Part shown: positions 10,241-18,933 of the stretch, piece by piece | Numbering within the stretch: the first letter of the stretch is position 1 | Layout of the letters: every line of letters begins with the position of its first letter | Assembly (NCBI RefSeq): GCF_020907985.1 | Contig: NZ_JAJJPA010000005.1 | Span: 62,001 to 126,000 of the forward strand | Source: Kitasatospora humi | Lineage (GTDB): Bacteria > Actinomycetota > Actinomycetes > Streptomycetales > Streptomycetaceae | Direction of reading: 5' to 3' | DNA: 64,000 bases | Program-made: the position numbers and the translations under genes | The notes under the pieces: generated by a model | Seen by the model: the letters and a program-made list of their open reading frames with translations, nothing else | What the model was told of the DNA's origin: nothing | The model's database searches: none

Positions 10241-12577
10241 GTGGCACAGCCATCCGATGGCATCGGACAGGAGAACCTGCGCGTGCGGTCGGGCGACCTG
10301 GTCGCCGGACGGTACCTGGTGACGGTGGCGGGACCGGACGGGTCGGAGGTCCAACCGTGTCCGCCGTCCCGCCGGCCGGAGCCGCGCCGTCGCCCGGTCG
10401 GCCGGGCCGGGCTCGGGGCGGGCGCCGCCGCCGGCCCCGGCCCCACGCCGGCCGTCGGCCCGGTCGCACTGGGTGCGGCGCCGGGCGACCTGCCGCTGCT
10501 GGACCGGGACGAACAGGTGGCCCAGCTGGTCGGGATGCTCTCCGAGGGCAGGTCGATCCGGCTGCTCGGCGCCCCGGGCTCGGGCCGCAGCGCGCTGCTC
10601 GCGGCCGTCGCCGAGGCGGCCGCCGGGCTGGCGCCGGACGGCGTGGTGCAACTGTCCGGGTACCGGCGCACCGCCGACGACCTGCTGTACGACCTGTTCG
10701 CCGCCGGCTACCAGGCCGACGGCTACCGTCCCGACCGGGCGTCGCTGCTGGAGCTGCTGGCCCGGGTGGGCGCGGTCGTGGTGATCGACGAGGTGGGCCC
10801 GGACGGCGCCGAGCTGGAGGAGCTGCTGGCCGCCGCCCCCGAGTGCGCCTTCCTGATCTCGGTGGCGCCCGGCTCCGGCGGCGCGCTGCCGGTCGGTTCC
10901 CGACTGGAGGACCACCTGCTGGGCGGCCTGTCCCGGGAGGCCTGCCTGGCGCTGCTGGCCCGGCTGACCGGGCGGGCGCTGGACGAGGCCGAGCGGTCCT
11001 GGGCGGTCGACCTCTGGTTCGAATCGCAGGGCCTGCCGCTGCGCTTCGTCCAGGCCGCCGCACTGCTGCGCCGCCGCGACCTCGAGGTGGACACCCGACT
11101 GGCCGCCGCCGAGGACCGCGGCACGCTCTTCGGGCGCCCGGCCGAGCCCGCCGAGCCCGCCGATCCGGCGATCCGCGAGGCCGAGCTGCGCGCCACCGTG
11201 GCGCTGCCATCGGTGGCCGAGGTCGCCGCGCCGGCCCTGCTGCTCACGGAGGGGCTCAGCGAGGAGGCACTGGCGGTGCTCCGGTTGGCGGTGGCCTTCG
11301 GCGGCGAGTGCCCGACCGCCCCGCACCTGCCGGCGCTGATCGACGTGGACCACGGCGAGAGTGCGCTGCGCGAGCTGACCGAGTGCGGGCTCGCCGAGTC
11401 GCTCGGCGGTCACCACCGGCTCACCACAGGGGTGTTGAGCGCGCTGGCAGCGCGCTGGGGCACCGACGCGAAGATCACCGAGGGTGCGGCCGAGCACTTC
11501 GCCTGGTGGGTCGGTCATGCCTCGGTGAGCGGTGCCCAGGTCGCGGCGGAGGCCGAGGTGCTGCTGGGCGCGCTGCGAGCGGAGCGAGTGGCCGGCCGTC
11601 CGGCCGCCGTGCTGGGCCTGGCCCGGGCGGCGGCTCCGGCGCTGGCCCTGGCGCTGCGGTGGGGCGCCTGGCGGCAGGTGCTGGAGTTGGGCGCGGAGCA
11701 GGCCCGGGAGCTCGGCAACGCCCGGGACGAGGCCTGGTTCCGGCACGAGCTCGGGGTGATGTGGCTCTGCGAGGAGCAGCAGGAGCAGGCCCGCACGGCC
11801 CTGGAGGCGGCGGGCCGACTGCGCTCCGGTGCCGGGGACTCCCGCGGCATGCTCGCCTCCCGGCGGCTGCTGACCCTGATTCAGCGCCTGGAGCCGGTGT
11901 CGCCGGCCGCCGAGGCGCAGACCCAGGCGTTCCGACGGCCCGTCATCCGGACGCTGGCGGAACGCTCCTGGCAGTCGGCCTCGCAGTCGGCGTCGGTGCT
12001 GCGCGGCTGGTCGAGGCGGAACGTGCTGGTGGCGGCGGGCGGGCTGGTGGTGCTCGCCGTGGTGGGCACCACGGTCGGGGTGCTGGGTGGCGGTTCGCCG
12101 TCCGCTCCGGCTCCGGCCGGGGCGACGGTCGGCGGCGGCAACGGGGCGTCCGGGAACCCGCTGACCGGCGCCGGCGCGGCGGCCGCCACCGGTGGCGCGA
12201 CGACGGGTTCGACGGCCTCGGGCAGCGCCTCCGCCCCGGCCCCGGTGGGGGCCGCGCCCTCCGCGTCGGCGAGCGGTTCCGCCTCGCAGACCGCGACCGA
12301 GGGCCGGTCGCACTCGGCCACGCCGACCGCCCAGCAGACCACGGGCGGCGGTGCCACGGCACCGGGCACCCCCGACCAGCCGGCCCCGCCGGTGGCCGCG
12401 CCGACCACGCCGAGCGCGTCGGCGCCGTCGGATCCGGGGCCGGCGCCGTCGAGCCACCAGGCTTCGCTGCCCGCCTCGCCCCCGCAGAGCCCGACGACTC
12501 CGAGCCCGCAGCCGAGCACCACCACCGCGAAGCCCACGCCGACGGACACGGCCACGACCACTGAGTCGCCGAGCTAG
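10241..12577 (+). CDS. Membrane-anchored P-loop ATPase with Ser/Thr/Pro-rich extracellular tail
   Basis: A protein of about 778 aa. The start is uncertain: GTG 10241 is the best candidate, weakly preceded by GGAG. Residues 87-185 hold an AAA/NB-ARC-like ATPase start with P-loop GAPGSGRSALL near 110 and Walker B-like VVVIDE near 180. A helical region with TPR-like stretches follows (LELGAEQARELGN, EEQQEQARTALEAAG). One transmembrane helix lies at about 594-615 (LVAAGGLVVLAVVGTTVGVLGG), then roughly 160 residues of low-complexity Ala/Ser/Thr/Pro, predicted outside the cell. The N-terminus SGDLVAGRYLV resembles the first strand of Ser/Thr kinases, but no kinase domain follows. The function is unknown. 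Confidence 0.75.
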   Translation: MAQPSDGIGQENLRVRSGDLVAGRYLVTVAGPDGSEVQPCPPSRRPEPRRRPVGRAGLGAGAAAGPGPTPAVGPVALGAAPGDLPLLDRDEQVAQLVGMLSEGRSIRLLGAPGSGRSALLAAVAEAAAGLAPDGVVQLSGYRRTADDLLYDLFAAGYQADGYRPDRASLLELLARVGAVVVIDEVGPDGAELEELLAAAPECAFLISVAPGSGGALPVGSRLEDHLLGGLSREACLALLARLTGRALDEAERSWAVDLWFESQGLPLRFVQAAALLRRRDLEVDTRLAAAEDRGTLFGRPAEPAEPADPAIREAELRATVALPSVAEVAAPALLLTEGLSEEALAVLRLAVAFGGECPTAPHLPALIDVDHGESALRELTECGLAESLGGHHRLTTGVLSALAARWGTDAKITEGAAEHFAWWVGHASVSGAQVAAEAEVLLGALRAERVAGRPAAVLGLARAAAPALALALRWGAWRQVLELGAEQARELGNARDEAWFRHELGVMWLCEEQQEQARTALEAAGRLRSGAGDSRGMLASRRLLTLIQRLEPVSPAAEAQTQAFRRPVIRTLAERSWQSASQSASVLRGWSRRNVLVAAGGLVVLAVVGTTVGVLGGGSPSAPAPAGATVGGGNGASGNPLTGAGAAAATGGATTGSTASGSASAPAPVGAAPSASASGSASQTATEGRSHSATPTAQQTTGGGATAPGTPDQPAPPVAAPTTPSASAPSDPGPAPSSHQASLPASPPQSPTTPSPQPSTTTAKPTPTDTATTTESPS

Positions 12578-12586
12578 CCGCCGCCG

Positions 12587-12614
12587 CGGTGCCCGCCCCG
12601 CGGGGCGGGCACCG
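12587..12614. terminator. Bidirectional terminator
   Basis: A perfect inverted repeat (arms 12587-12598 and 12603-12614, loop CGCG) fills the short gap between the converging ATPase gene and nucS, ending directly at the nucS stop. It can serve both strands. Confidence 0.8.
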
Positions 12615-13274
12615 TCAGAACAGCTTCAGCTTGTCGTCGTCGATGCCGCGCAGCTCGTCGTAGTCGAGGACGACGCAGTCGATGCCGCGGTCGGTGGCCA
12701 GCACCCGGGCCTGCGGCTTGATCTCCTGGGCCGCGAAGATGCCCTTGACCGGCGCCAGCAGCGGGTCGCGGTTGAGCAGCTCCAGGTAGCGGGTGAGCTG
12801 CTCGACGCCGTCGATCTCGCCGCGGCGCTTGATCTCCACGGCGACGGTGCCGCCCTCGGCGTCCCGGCAGAGGATGTCGACCGGCCCGATCGCCGTCGGG
12901 TACTCGCGGCGCACCAGCGACCAGCCGGCCCCGAGCACCTCCATCCGGTCGGCGAGGAGCTCCTGCAGGTGGGCCTCGACGCCGTCCTTGATCAGCCCCG
13001 GGTCCACGCCGAGCTCGTGCGAGGAGTCGTGCAGGACCTCCTCCAGCGTGATGATCAGCTTCTCGCCGGCCTTGTTCTCCACCGTCCACATGCCGTCGGC
13101 CTCCTTGAGGGAGCACGGCGGTGACATCCAGTTGAGCGGCTTGTAGGCGCGGTCGTCGGCATGGATGCTCACGCTTCCGTCGGCCTTGACCAGGATCAGG
13201 CGGGTGGCGGAGGGCAGGTGGGCGGAGAGCCGGCCGGCGTAGTCGACCGAGCAGCGGGCGATGACAAGACGCAT
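12615..13274 (-). CDS. nucS: Endonuclease NucS (EndoMS, non-canonical mismatch repair)
   Basis: A 219-aa mismatch-specific endonuclease that replaces MutS/MutL repair in actinobacteria. The N-terminal DNA-binding and dimerisation domain begins [16 protein letters not shown]. The RecB-like nuclease core shows Asp133 (GPVDILCRD) and Glu147/Lys149 (VAVEIKRRG), followed by [13 protein letters not shown]. The C-terminus DDDKLKLF matches the clamp-binding tail described for the family. The longer upstream reading frame is not supported: the protein homology starts at ATG 13274. Confidence 0.95.
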   Translation of the reverse strand: MRLVIARCSVDYAGRLSAHLPSATRLILVKADGSVSIHADDRAYKPLNWMSPPCSLKEADGMWTVENKAGEKLIITLEEVLHDSSHELGVDPGLIKDGVEAHLQELLADRMEVLGAGWSLVRREYPTAIGPVDILCRDAEGGTVAVEIKRRGEIDGVEQLTRYLELLNRDPLLAPVKGIFAAQEIKPQARVLATDRGIDCVVLDYDELRGIDDDKLKLF

Positions 13275-13841
13275 GGCGGTAAGCCTAGGCGCTCCGGCGG
13301 GCCCCCCGGACCCGCTCACCGGAAGTGACGCAGGGGCAACCGTCGGTGCGTCAAGCCGTCGGACTGCCGTTCGACCGCGGACGTGATGCCCGGCCCTTGT
13401 CGGCATCCGCGCTTGAACGTCCGGCCGACCCGCCGGGCCCTGCAGAGCCATTTGAAGCGAGTCCGTCCGAAGGGTGTACCAGGCGCTAGAGGAGGGCGAA
13501 CCATGGGAACCCGGCAGTCCGTGGCGCCCGAAGTCTGGCGTCTGCGCGCACGGACCGCTACGTTGGGTGACGTCTCGGGGTGCCCGCGTAGCCAACGGGG
13601 ATGGAGTGGAGAGGAACCCGAGAATCGATTCCGGCCATTGTGCCCAAGATCATGACGTTTTCAGCGGCAATCGTGGCATTCGCCGGATCCGTCGGGCTCG
13701 GACTGACACTCTTGTTTGAGCCGCGTCCGCCCAGTCATGGGTGTGGTCAGCACATTCGTACCAATCGCACCGTCAGCACCATTCGCTTCAAGGCACCACC
13801 GCCCGCGCGAGAAGTGCGGGTGGACCCCGAGAGGAGAACCC
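13275..13841. other. 567-base gap between nucS and the next gene
   Basis: This divergent region must hold the nucS promoter and the promoter of the gene at 13842. G+C falls between about 13640 and 13800. I see no conserved protein, RNA gene or long repeat. One short reading frame at 13503-13655 has a good ribosome site and is listed separately. Confidence 0.6.
13503..13655 (+). CDS. Possible small ORF of unknown function
   Basis: A 50-codon frame begins ATG GGA ACC after GAGGAGGGCGAACC, a well-spaced ribosome site. The product ([16 protein letters not shown]...) is Arg-rich, with no recognisable domain or membrane segment. The good ribosome site is the only support. It may equally be an upstream ORF or noise in the leader of the next gene. 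Confidence 0.25.
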   Translation: MGTRQSVAPEVWRLRARTATLGDVSGCPRSQRGWSGEEPENRFRPLCPRS

Positions 13842-14234
13842 ATGTCGCTCGACGTCTCACCGGCTCTTCTGGAGAAGGCCGAGCGAGGCGAGGTCGACGA
13901 GCGGGAGTTCGTCGACTGCGTCCGCACGTCCCTGCCTTACGCCTGGGACCTGATCAGCTCGCTCGTCGCCCAGATGGAGGTCGACGGCACCGGCTTCGCG
14001 GACAACCAGGTCCCCCCGCCCAGTGAGCAGGCACGCGGGCAGCTGCTGCGCGCCATGGCGAGCGACGCCATCCGTGGTGCGCTGCAGCGTCACTTCGGGG
14101 TCAAGCTGGCCTTCCAGAACTGCCACCGGGTGGCCGTCTTCGGTCCCGCGCCGGATGCCGAGGAGCGCCGCACGCGGTTCACCTCGGTCCGCGCCCAGTT
14201 GCTGAACCAGTCGCCGCTGCTGCGGGACTGCTGA
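13842..14234 (+). CDS. Small conserved actinobacterial protein (SCO5389-like)
   Basis: A 130-aa soluble protein starting MSLDVSPALLEKAERGEVDEREFVDCVRTSLPYAW. The sequence and its position next to nucS match a streptomycete family that I recall being named after S. coelicolor SCO5389. There is no membrane segment or cofactor motif. GAGGAG lies a few bases before the ATG. A central HFGVKLAFQNCHRVAVFG stretch looks like a folded alpha/beta core. The function is unknown. Confidence 0.85.
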   Translation: MSLDVSPALLEKAERGEVDEREFVDCVRTSLPYAWDLISSLVAQMEVDGTGFADNQVPPPSEQARGQLLRAMASDAIRGALQRHFGVKLAFQNCHRVAVFGPAPDAEERRTRFTSVRAQLLNQSPLLRDC

Positions 14235-14290
14235 GACCGCCCGCGCGGGAGGGACGGCGGCGCGGGTCGGAACGGGCGGAACGACCGGCG

Positions 14291-15574
14291 TCAGCTGAGC
14301 TGCGGCAGCACCTCGGCGCCGAGCCGGGCGATGTTGTGCAGCGTGCCGTCCTGCTCCCCGGAGCCCTCGGCGAGCAGCGCGAACCGGCGGATGCCGGTCC
14401 GCTCGGCGGTGGCCAGCAGCCGGTCGGCGCACTGCCGGGGGGTGCCGACCGCGTGCAGGTCGCAGAGCAGCTCGGTGTACGCGTACGGGTCGCGCATCCG
14501 GCGCTCCCGCCCGTCCACCGTGCGGTGCGCGCCGAGGCCGTACTCGAACCAGCCGGGCATCGAGCGCAGCAGAACGGCCCGGGCGGCGGGGGAGCGGTCG
14601 GCGATCTGCGCGACACCGGCGGCCACGTGCTCGCGCTCGACCCGTGCCAGTTGCTCCTCGCCGCGACCGGCGGCCCGCCAGGCCGTGCGGTAGGCGGTGA
14701 GCATGGCGCGTTTGTCCTCGTCGCCGGAGTGCATGCCGAGCAGCATCGGCAGGCCGCGCTCGGCGGCCAGCCGGACGCTGGCGGGCGAGGTGCAGGCCAC
14801 GATCACCGGCGGTCCGACCGGTCCGCCCCGGGCCCCGGCGGCGGATCCCGGCTCGGTCCGCTGCCGGGGGAACCGCAGCGGCGGCTCGCCGGGCAGACCC
14901 AGCCAGTCGGCCAGCTCGGCGCCGCGCGGCGGCCGGCCCGGCTCGGCGGCGCGGGGCACCACCGACACCTCGGGGAAGCTGAACTGCGGCCCGTCGGCGC
15001 GGACCCGGGAGCCGCGCAGGAAGGCGAGCAGCAGGTCGAGCCGCTCGGCGAAGCCCTCCTCGTAGGCGGCCACCCCGGTGCCGAAGACGGCCAGGTCGAT
15101 CCACGGACCGCCGCGCCCGACGCCGAGCGTGAACCGGCCGCCGGCGGTGAGGTGCAGCAGCGCGGCCTGCTCGCCCAGGGCCACCGGGTGGGCGGTGGAG
15201 AGCACGCTGACCGCGGTGCCCAACTGCAGCCGGCGGGTCCGGCCGAGCAGCAGGGCGGCCAGCGTGGCGGCGTTCGGGCACACCCCGTACGGCACGAAGT
15301 GGTGCTCGGCCAGCCAGGCCGCGTCCAGACCGGCCCGCTCGGCCGCCACCGCGGCGGCCACCGTGCGGTCCAGCGCCTGGGCGTGGCTCTGGCCCGGGAA
15401 CTGCGCGGAGAGCAGGAAGACCCCCACGCGCAGGGTGTCCTGCGCCGCCGGATGGGTGCCACCGCGCTCCGGGGCACTGGCCGGCGGCGGCTCGGCGGCG
15501 GGGCGCCGGCCCCGGACGGCGAGGTCGGCCGGCGCGCGGTCCGCCGCGGGGATGTCGGCGCGGATCTGGGTCAC
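14291..15574 (-). CDS. LLM-class flavin-dependent oxidoreductase
   Basis: A 427-aa luciferase-like monooxygenase family protein. It has a disordered N-terminus of about 48 residues, then the TIM-barrel start LRVGVFLLSAQFPGQSHA, AGLDAAWLAEHHF (the family EHH motif), LGTAVSVLSTAHPVALGEQAALL and LGVGRGGP. It probably uses reduced FMN or F420; the substrate is unknown. GTG 15574 was chosen because GAGGAGG lies eight bases upstream and the reading frame further upstream looks non-coding. It is monocistronic on the minus strand. Confidence 0.88.
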   Translation of the reverse strand: MTQIRADIPAADRAPADLAVRGRRPAAEPPPASAPERGGTHPAAQDTLRVGVFLLSAQFPGQSHAQALDRTVAAAVAAERAGLDAAWLAEHHFVPYGVCPNAATLAALLLGRTRRLQLGTAVSVLSTAHPVALGEQAALLHLTAGGRFTLGVGRGGPWIDLAVFGTGVAAYEEGFAERLDLLLAFLRGSRVRADGPQFSFPEVSVVPRAAEPGRPPRGAELADWLGLPGEPPLRFPRQRTEPGSAAGARGGPVGPPVIVACTSPASVRLAAERGLPMLLGMHSGDEDKRAMLTAYRTAWRAAGRGEEQLARVEREHVAAGVAQIADRSPAARAVLLRSMPGWFEYGLGAHRTVDGRERRMRDPYAYTELLCDLHAVGTPRQCADRLLATAERTGIRRFALLAEGSGEQDGTLHNIARLGAEVLPQLS

Positions 15575-15642
15575 GGATTGCCCTCCTCGGGTGCGCGCAG
15601 GCAGTGCGCCCCGCTCTTCCCCTCGTGAGTAACCCATGTCAT

Positions 15643-15655
15643 GTGCCATTGGCAC
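15643..15655. promoter_or_regulatory. Operator-like palindrome upstream of the oxidoreductase
   Basis: GTGCC-ATT-GGCAC is a perfect inverted repeat in the lower-G+C promoter region, about 70 bases upstream of the oxidoreductase start codon. It is short, so chance is possible. No regulator gene lies next to it. Confidence 0.35.
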
Positions 15656-15841
15656 TCGGAACCCCCGATTTCCCTGGAGGACGGGTGGATTACCACGAAT
15701 TCCCCGTGGCAGTGGCGGTTTCCGTGATAGAGGTGCCGGGGCACCGTACGGCCACCCGGGGTACCGGCCCGGTCGCGCTCGGTGGGCCCGTACCCTGGTA
15801 GCACTGCCCACCGCCCCCGAGCACCCCTGAGAGGTGAACCG

Positions 15842-16162
15842 GTGTCTCCCCGTCGCAACCGGACCGGCGGCTCCGCCGACCGCAGCAGCGAGATCCCGGC
15901 GCCGATGGGGAGTTCACTGCGCCGGGTGGAGAGCTACCGGGGCGAGGACTGGATCGTGCAGACGGTGGCCGGGACGCCCGGCCGCTTCTACCGCTGCCCG
16001 GGCTGCGACCAGGAGATCCCGCCCGGCGTGGGCCACGTGGTGGCCTGGCCCGACCACGGGGCCGGGGTGGACGACCGGCGGCACTGGCACCGGGCCTGCT
16101 GGGGGGCGCGCGAGCGGCGCACCACGGCCGTGCAGCGCGGGCGCGGCGCCCCGCGCTACTGA
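15842..16162 (+). CDS. Small zinc-finger-like protein of unknown function
   Basis: A 106-aa basic protein. Residues 52-55 form CPGC, followed by the sequence DQEIPPGVGHVVAWP and then HWHRACW (His81, His83, Cys86), which together look like a zinc site. I recall such proteins being called 'ATP/GTP-binding protein' in streptomycete annotations, but I see no P-loop to support that name. GTG 15842 follows a GAGGTGAACC ribosome site. It converges on the ABC transporter genes with only 17 bases between stops. Confidence 0.75.
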   Translation: MSPRRNRTGGSADRSSEIPAPMGSSLRRVESYRGEDWIVQTVAGTPGRFYRCPGCDQEIPPGVGHVVAWPDHGAGVDDRRHWHRACWGARERRTTAVQRGRGAPRY

Positions 16163-16179
16163 CGGTCCCTGTCGGCCCG

Positions 16180-16953
16180 TCAGGCGTCCCGCGACTTGAA
16201 CACCGCCGCCCCACCGGTCATCGCGGCCAGCGTCCAGGCGCCGCAGAGGAAGAACCCGGCCAGCCAGCCGTACGGCGCGCTGGGCTCCTGGAAGACCGTC
16301 AGCATCTGTCGTCCGGCGTAGTCCGGGAAGTAGTGCGCCACCGTCTTCACCCTGGGCACCGCCGAGAGGATCGGCGAGAGCAGGAAGAAGAACGGCACCA
16401 GCACGCCCAGTGCCAGCGTCTGGTTGTGCAGCATCGCGGTGACGCCCGCGGAGAAGAGGCAGAGCAGGGTCAGGTAGACCGCCGCCCCGAGGACCGCGCG
16501 CAGCACGTTCGGCGCGCCGAGCGTGGTGCGGTGCACACCGAGCAGCGCCTGGCCCAGGAAGAACGTGACGAACGCGGTCACCAGTGACACCGCCAGCGCC
16601 AGGACGCCGATCACCACCAGCTTGCCGGTCAGCAGGGTGCCGCGCTGCGGCACGGCGGCCAGCGAGACCCGGATCATCCCGCTGCTGTACTCGTTGCCGA
16701 TCGCCAGCACACCGAAGACGACCATCGCGATCTCACCCAGCATGATCCCGGCGAAGCTGGTCGCGGTGGCGTCGAACGGGGTGAGGGCGCCCCTGCGGAA
16801 GTCGGCGAAGTTGTTCTTGGTGAGCAGTGACAGCAGCGCACCGAGCGCCGCCGTGACCAGGAAGGAGAGCAGCAGGGTCCAGACCGTGGAGCGGACCGTG
16901 CGGATCTTGGTCCACTCGGAGCGCAGGATTGCGGGGAAGGAGGCCATCGCCAT
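16180..16953 (-). CDS. ABC-2 type transporter permease
   Basis: A 257-aa membrane protein with about six hydrophobic helices. The N-terminus FPAILRSEWTKIRTVRSTVW is typical of ABC-2 permeases of the streptomycete type. It starts three bases after the stop of the ATP-binding protein gene, with the ribosome site AAAGG inside that gene's end, so the two are co-translated. An ATG two codons later is an alternative start. The substrate is not evident. Confidence 0.9.
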   Translation of the reverse strand: MAMASFPAILRSEWTKIRTVRSTVWTLLLSFLVTAALGALLSLLTKNNFADFRRGALTPFDATATSFAGIMLGEIAMVVFGVLAIGNEYSSGMIRVSLAAVPQRGTLLTGKLVVIGVLALAVSLVTAFVTFFLGQALLGVHRTTLGAPNVLRAVLGAAVYLTLLCLFSAGVTAMLHNQTLALGVLVPFFFLLSPILSAVPRVKTVAHYFPDYAGRQMLTVFQEPSAPYGWLAGFFLCGAWTLAAMTGGAAVFKSRDA

Positions 16954-16956
16954 GGT

Positions 16957-17955
16957 TCAGTTCGCGCCTTTCCGGGTTCGCCGCCAGTCGGTGCCCCAAC
17001 CGCCGGGAGCGGCCGCCGTGCCGTGCTCCTCGGCCTGCCCCGCGGCCCCTTCGGGACCCGCGTGGTACTCCACCGCGTCGGCGGTCATCCGCATGAACGC
17101 CTCCTCCAACGAGGCGTGCTGCGGGCTCAGTTCGTGCAGGGTGATGCCGCGGGCGGCGGCCAGCTCGCCGAGCCGGGCCGGATCGCCGCCGGCCACCTCG
17201 AAGCTGCCCTGCGGACCCGGCTCCACCGGGATCGACTCGGCGGCCAGCGCGTCCAGCAGCTGCTCGGGGTGCGGGGTGCGCAGCCGCACCGAGGAGCGTG
17301 AGTTCCGGGCGATGAACTCGGCCATCGGCAGGTCGGCGAGCAGCCGGCCCTTGCCGATCACCACCAGGTGCTCGGCGGTGAGCGCCATCTCGCTCATCAG
17401 GTGGGAGGAGACGAAGACGGTGCGGCCCTCGGCGGCCAGTTGCTTCATCAGGGTGCGGATCCACAGGATGCCCTCGGGGTCGAGCCCGTTGACCGGCTCG
17501 TCGAACATCAGGATCTCCGGGTCGCCGAGCAGCGCCGAGGCGATCCCGAGCCGCTGGTGCATGCCGAGGGAGAAGCCCCGGGCCTTCTTGTCGGCCACCT
17601 CGGTCAGGCCGACCAGGGCGAGCACCTCGTCCACCCGGTGCAGCGGGATCCGGTTGCTCTGGGCCAGCCACAGCAGGTGGTTGCGGGCGGTCCGGCCCGG
17701 GTGCGAGGCGGAGGCCTCCAGCAGGGCGCCGATGTACTTGAGCGGCTCCTTGAGGACGCCGTAGCCCTTGGCGTCGATGGTGACCGAGCCGCTGGTGGGC
17801 CGGTCCAGGTCGAGGATCAGCCGCATGGTGGTGGACTTGCCGGCGCCGTTGGGTCCGAGGAAGCCGGTGACCACGCCCTTGGGCACCTGGAAGCTGAGCG
17901 AATCGACCGCCAGTTTGTCGCCGTAACGCTTCGTCAGCCCGTGCAGCTCGATCAT
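16957..17955 (-). CDS. ABC transporter ATP-binding protein
   Basis: A 332-aa ATPase partner of the following permease. Walker A is GPNGAGKST, the signature region reads FSLGMHQRLGIA, Walker B is ILMFDEP, and the switch histidine is in FVSSHLMSE. A C-terminal extension of about 110 residues follows the ATPase core. The start is ATG 17955 (MIELHGLTKRYG), preceded by GAGGGTGA; the longer frame upstream lacks support. The start codon overlaps an inverted repeat that could control the operon. Confidence 0.92.
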   Translation of the reverse strand: MIELHGLTKRYGDKLAVDSLSFQVPKGVVTGFLGPNGAGKSTTMRLILDLDRPTSGSVTIDAKGYGVLKEPLKYIGALLEASASHPGRTARNHLLWLAQSNRIPLHRVDEVLALVGLTEVADKKARGFSLGMHQRLGIASALLGDPEILMFDEPVNGLDPEGILWIRTLMKQLAAEGRTVFVSSHLMSEMALTAEHLVVIGKGRLLADLPMAEFIARNSRSSVRLRTPHPEQLLDALAAESIPVEPGPQGSFEVAGGDPARLGELAAARGITLHELSPQHASLEEAFMRMTADAVEYHAGPEGAAGQAEEHGTAAAPGGWGTDWRRTRKGAN

Positions 17956-17980
17956 GTGATCACCCTCATACCTGATCACA
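17955..17980. promoter_or_regulatory. Inverted repeat over the ribosome site of the ABC operon
   Basis: TGTGATCA (17955-17962) and TGATCACA (17973-17980) form a perfect 8-bp inverted repeat with a ten-base loop. On the coding strand the loop holds the ribosome site GAGGGTG, and one arm touches the ATG of the ATP-binding gene. It can act either as a dimer operator (GntR-like spacing) or as an RNA hairpin that exposes or masks the ribosome site. Confidence 0.6.
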
Positions 17981-18051
17981 CTATGACAATCCGGACCCAT
18001 TGGCCCGTGGGATCACGTGTGTCGTGGCGCCCGGCCCCCTACGGTGGCTGC

Positions 18052-18849
18052 ATGACGATCTCCAGCTCCCCGACCGTCCACGAGAACGGCTCCGGCATCC
18101 CGCTCGTCCTGCTGCACGCCTTTCCGCTCTCGGCCCGGATGTTCACCGCCCAGTTGGAGCGGCTGCCCGGACCGGCCGGCGACCAGGCACGGGTCATCAC
18201 GCCGGACCAACGCGGCTTCGGAACCGCCGAACTCGGCTCCGCGGAGCCCTCGTTGGACGAGATCGCGGACGATGTGGCCCGACTGCTGGACGCCCTGGAG
18301 ATCGACCGGGCGGTGGTCGGCGGCCTGTCGATGGGCGGCTACGTCTCGATGGCCTTCGCCCGCCGCCACCCGGACCGGCTGCGTGGGCTGCTGCTGGCGG
18401 ACACCAAGGCCACCCTGGACACCGAGCAGGCCCGGGCTAACCGGGAGCGGATCGCGGCGGCCGTGCTGGCCCGCAACAGCGTGCAGCTGCTGCTGGAGGA
18501 GAAGGTCGCGGAGGCGCAGCTCGGGCCGGCCCCGATGCCCGAACTGGTCGTCCAGGTCCGCTCGATGATCGCCAAGGCCGCACCGGCGGCGGTCGCCTGG
18601 GCGCAGCGCGCGATGGCCGCCCGGTCCGACTCGCTGGAGGTGCTGGCCGGGCTGCGGGTGCCGGCCGCGGTGGTGGTCGGCGAGGAGGACACCCTCAGCC
18701 CGGTCGCCGAGGCCCAGTTGATGGCCGACGTGATCCCGGACGCCGAACTGACCGTGATCCCCTCGGTCGGGCACCTCAGCTCACTGGAGGCACCGGAGAC
18801 CTTCGACGCGGCGGTGCGCAAACTGCTGCGCCGGGTCAAGCCGCACTGA
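18052..18849 (+). CDS. Alpha/beta-fold hydrolase
   Basis: A 265-aa single-domain hydrolase. The oxyanion-side motif LLHAFPLSARMF, the nucleophile elbow GLSMGGYVS and the late PSVGHLSSLEAP with the catalytic His are all present, with an acid in VVGEEDTLSP. It resembles 3-oxoadipate enol-lactonase-type hydrolases; the real substrate is unknown. There is no ribosome site; TACGGT lies six bases before the ATG, consistent with a leaderless message. It runs divergently from the ABC operon and converges on filP. Confidence 0.88.
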   Translation: MTISSSPTVHENGSGIPLVLLHAFPLSARMFTAQLERLPGPAGDQARVITPDQRGFGTAELGSAEPSLDEIADDVARLLDALEIDRAVVGGLSMGGYVSMAFARRHPDRLRGLLLADTKATLDTEQARANRERIAAAVLARNSVQLLLEEKVAEAQLGPAPMPELVVQVRSMIAKAAPAAVAWAQRAMAARSDSLEVLAGLRVPAAVVVGEEDTLSPVAEAQLMADVIPDAELTVIPSVGHLSSLEAPETFDAAVRKLLRRVKPH

Positions 18850-18884
18850 CGCCAGGGCCGGGGGCGAGCACGCCACAGCGCCGA

Positions 18885-18914
18885 CGGCCCCGACCCGGGA
18901 GCGGGTCGGGGCCG
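18885..18914. terminator. Bidirectional terminator
   Basis: A perfect 13-bp stem (18885-18897 with 18902-18914) with a four-base loop lies between the converging hydrolase and filP genes. Confidence 0.8.
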
Positions 18915-18933
18915 CCGGGCGGCTGAGCCGGGG

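Noticed and set aside
11020..11040. A GGTTCGAATC stretch resembling a tRNA T-arm
   Set aside because: It lies inside the ATPase coding sequence and no acceptor or anticodon arms can be drawn around it.
12618..13595. Longer NucS with about 107 extra N-terminal residues
   Set aside because: The extra part has no similarity to the family, and NucS proteins begin at the [13 protein letters not shown] start at 13274.
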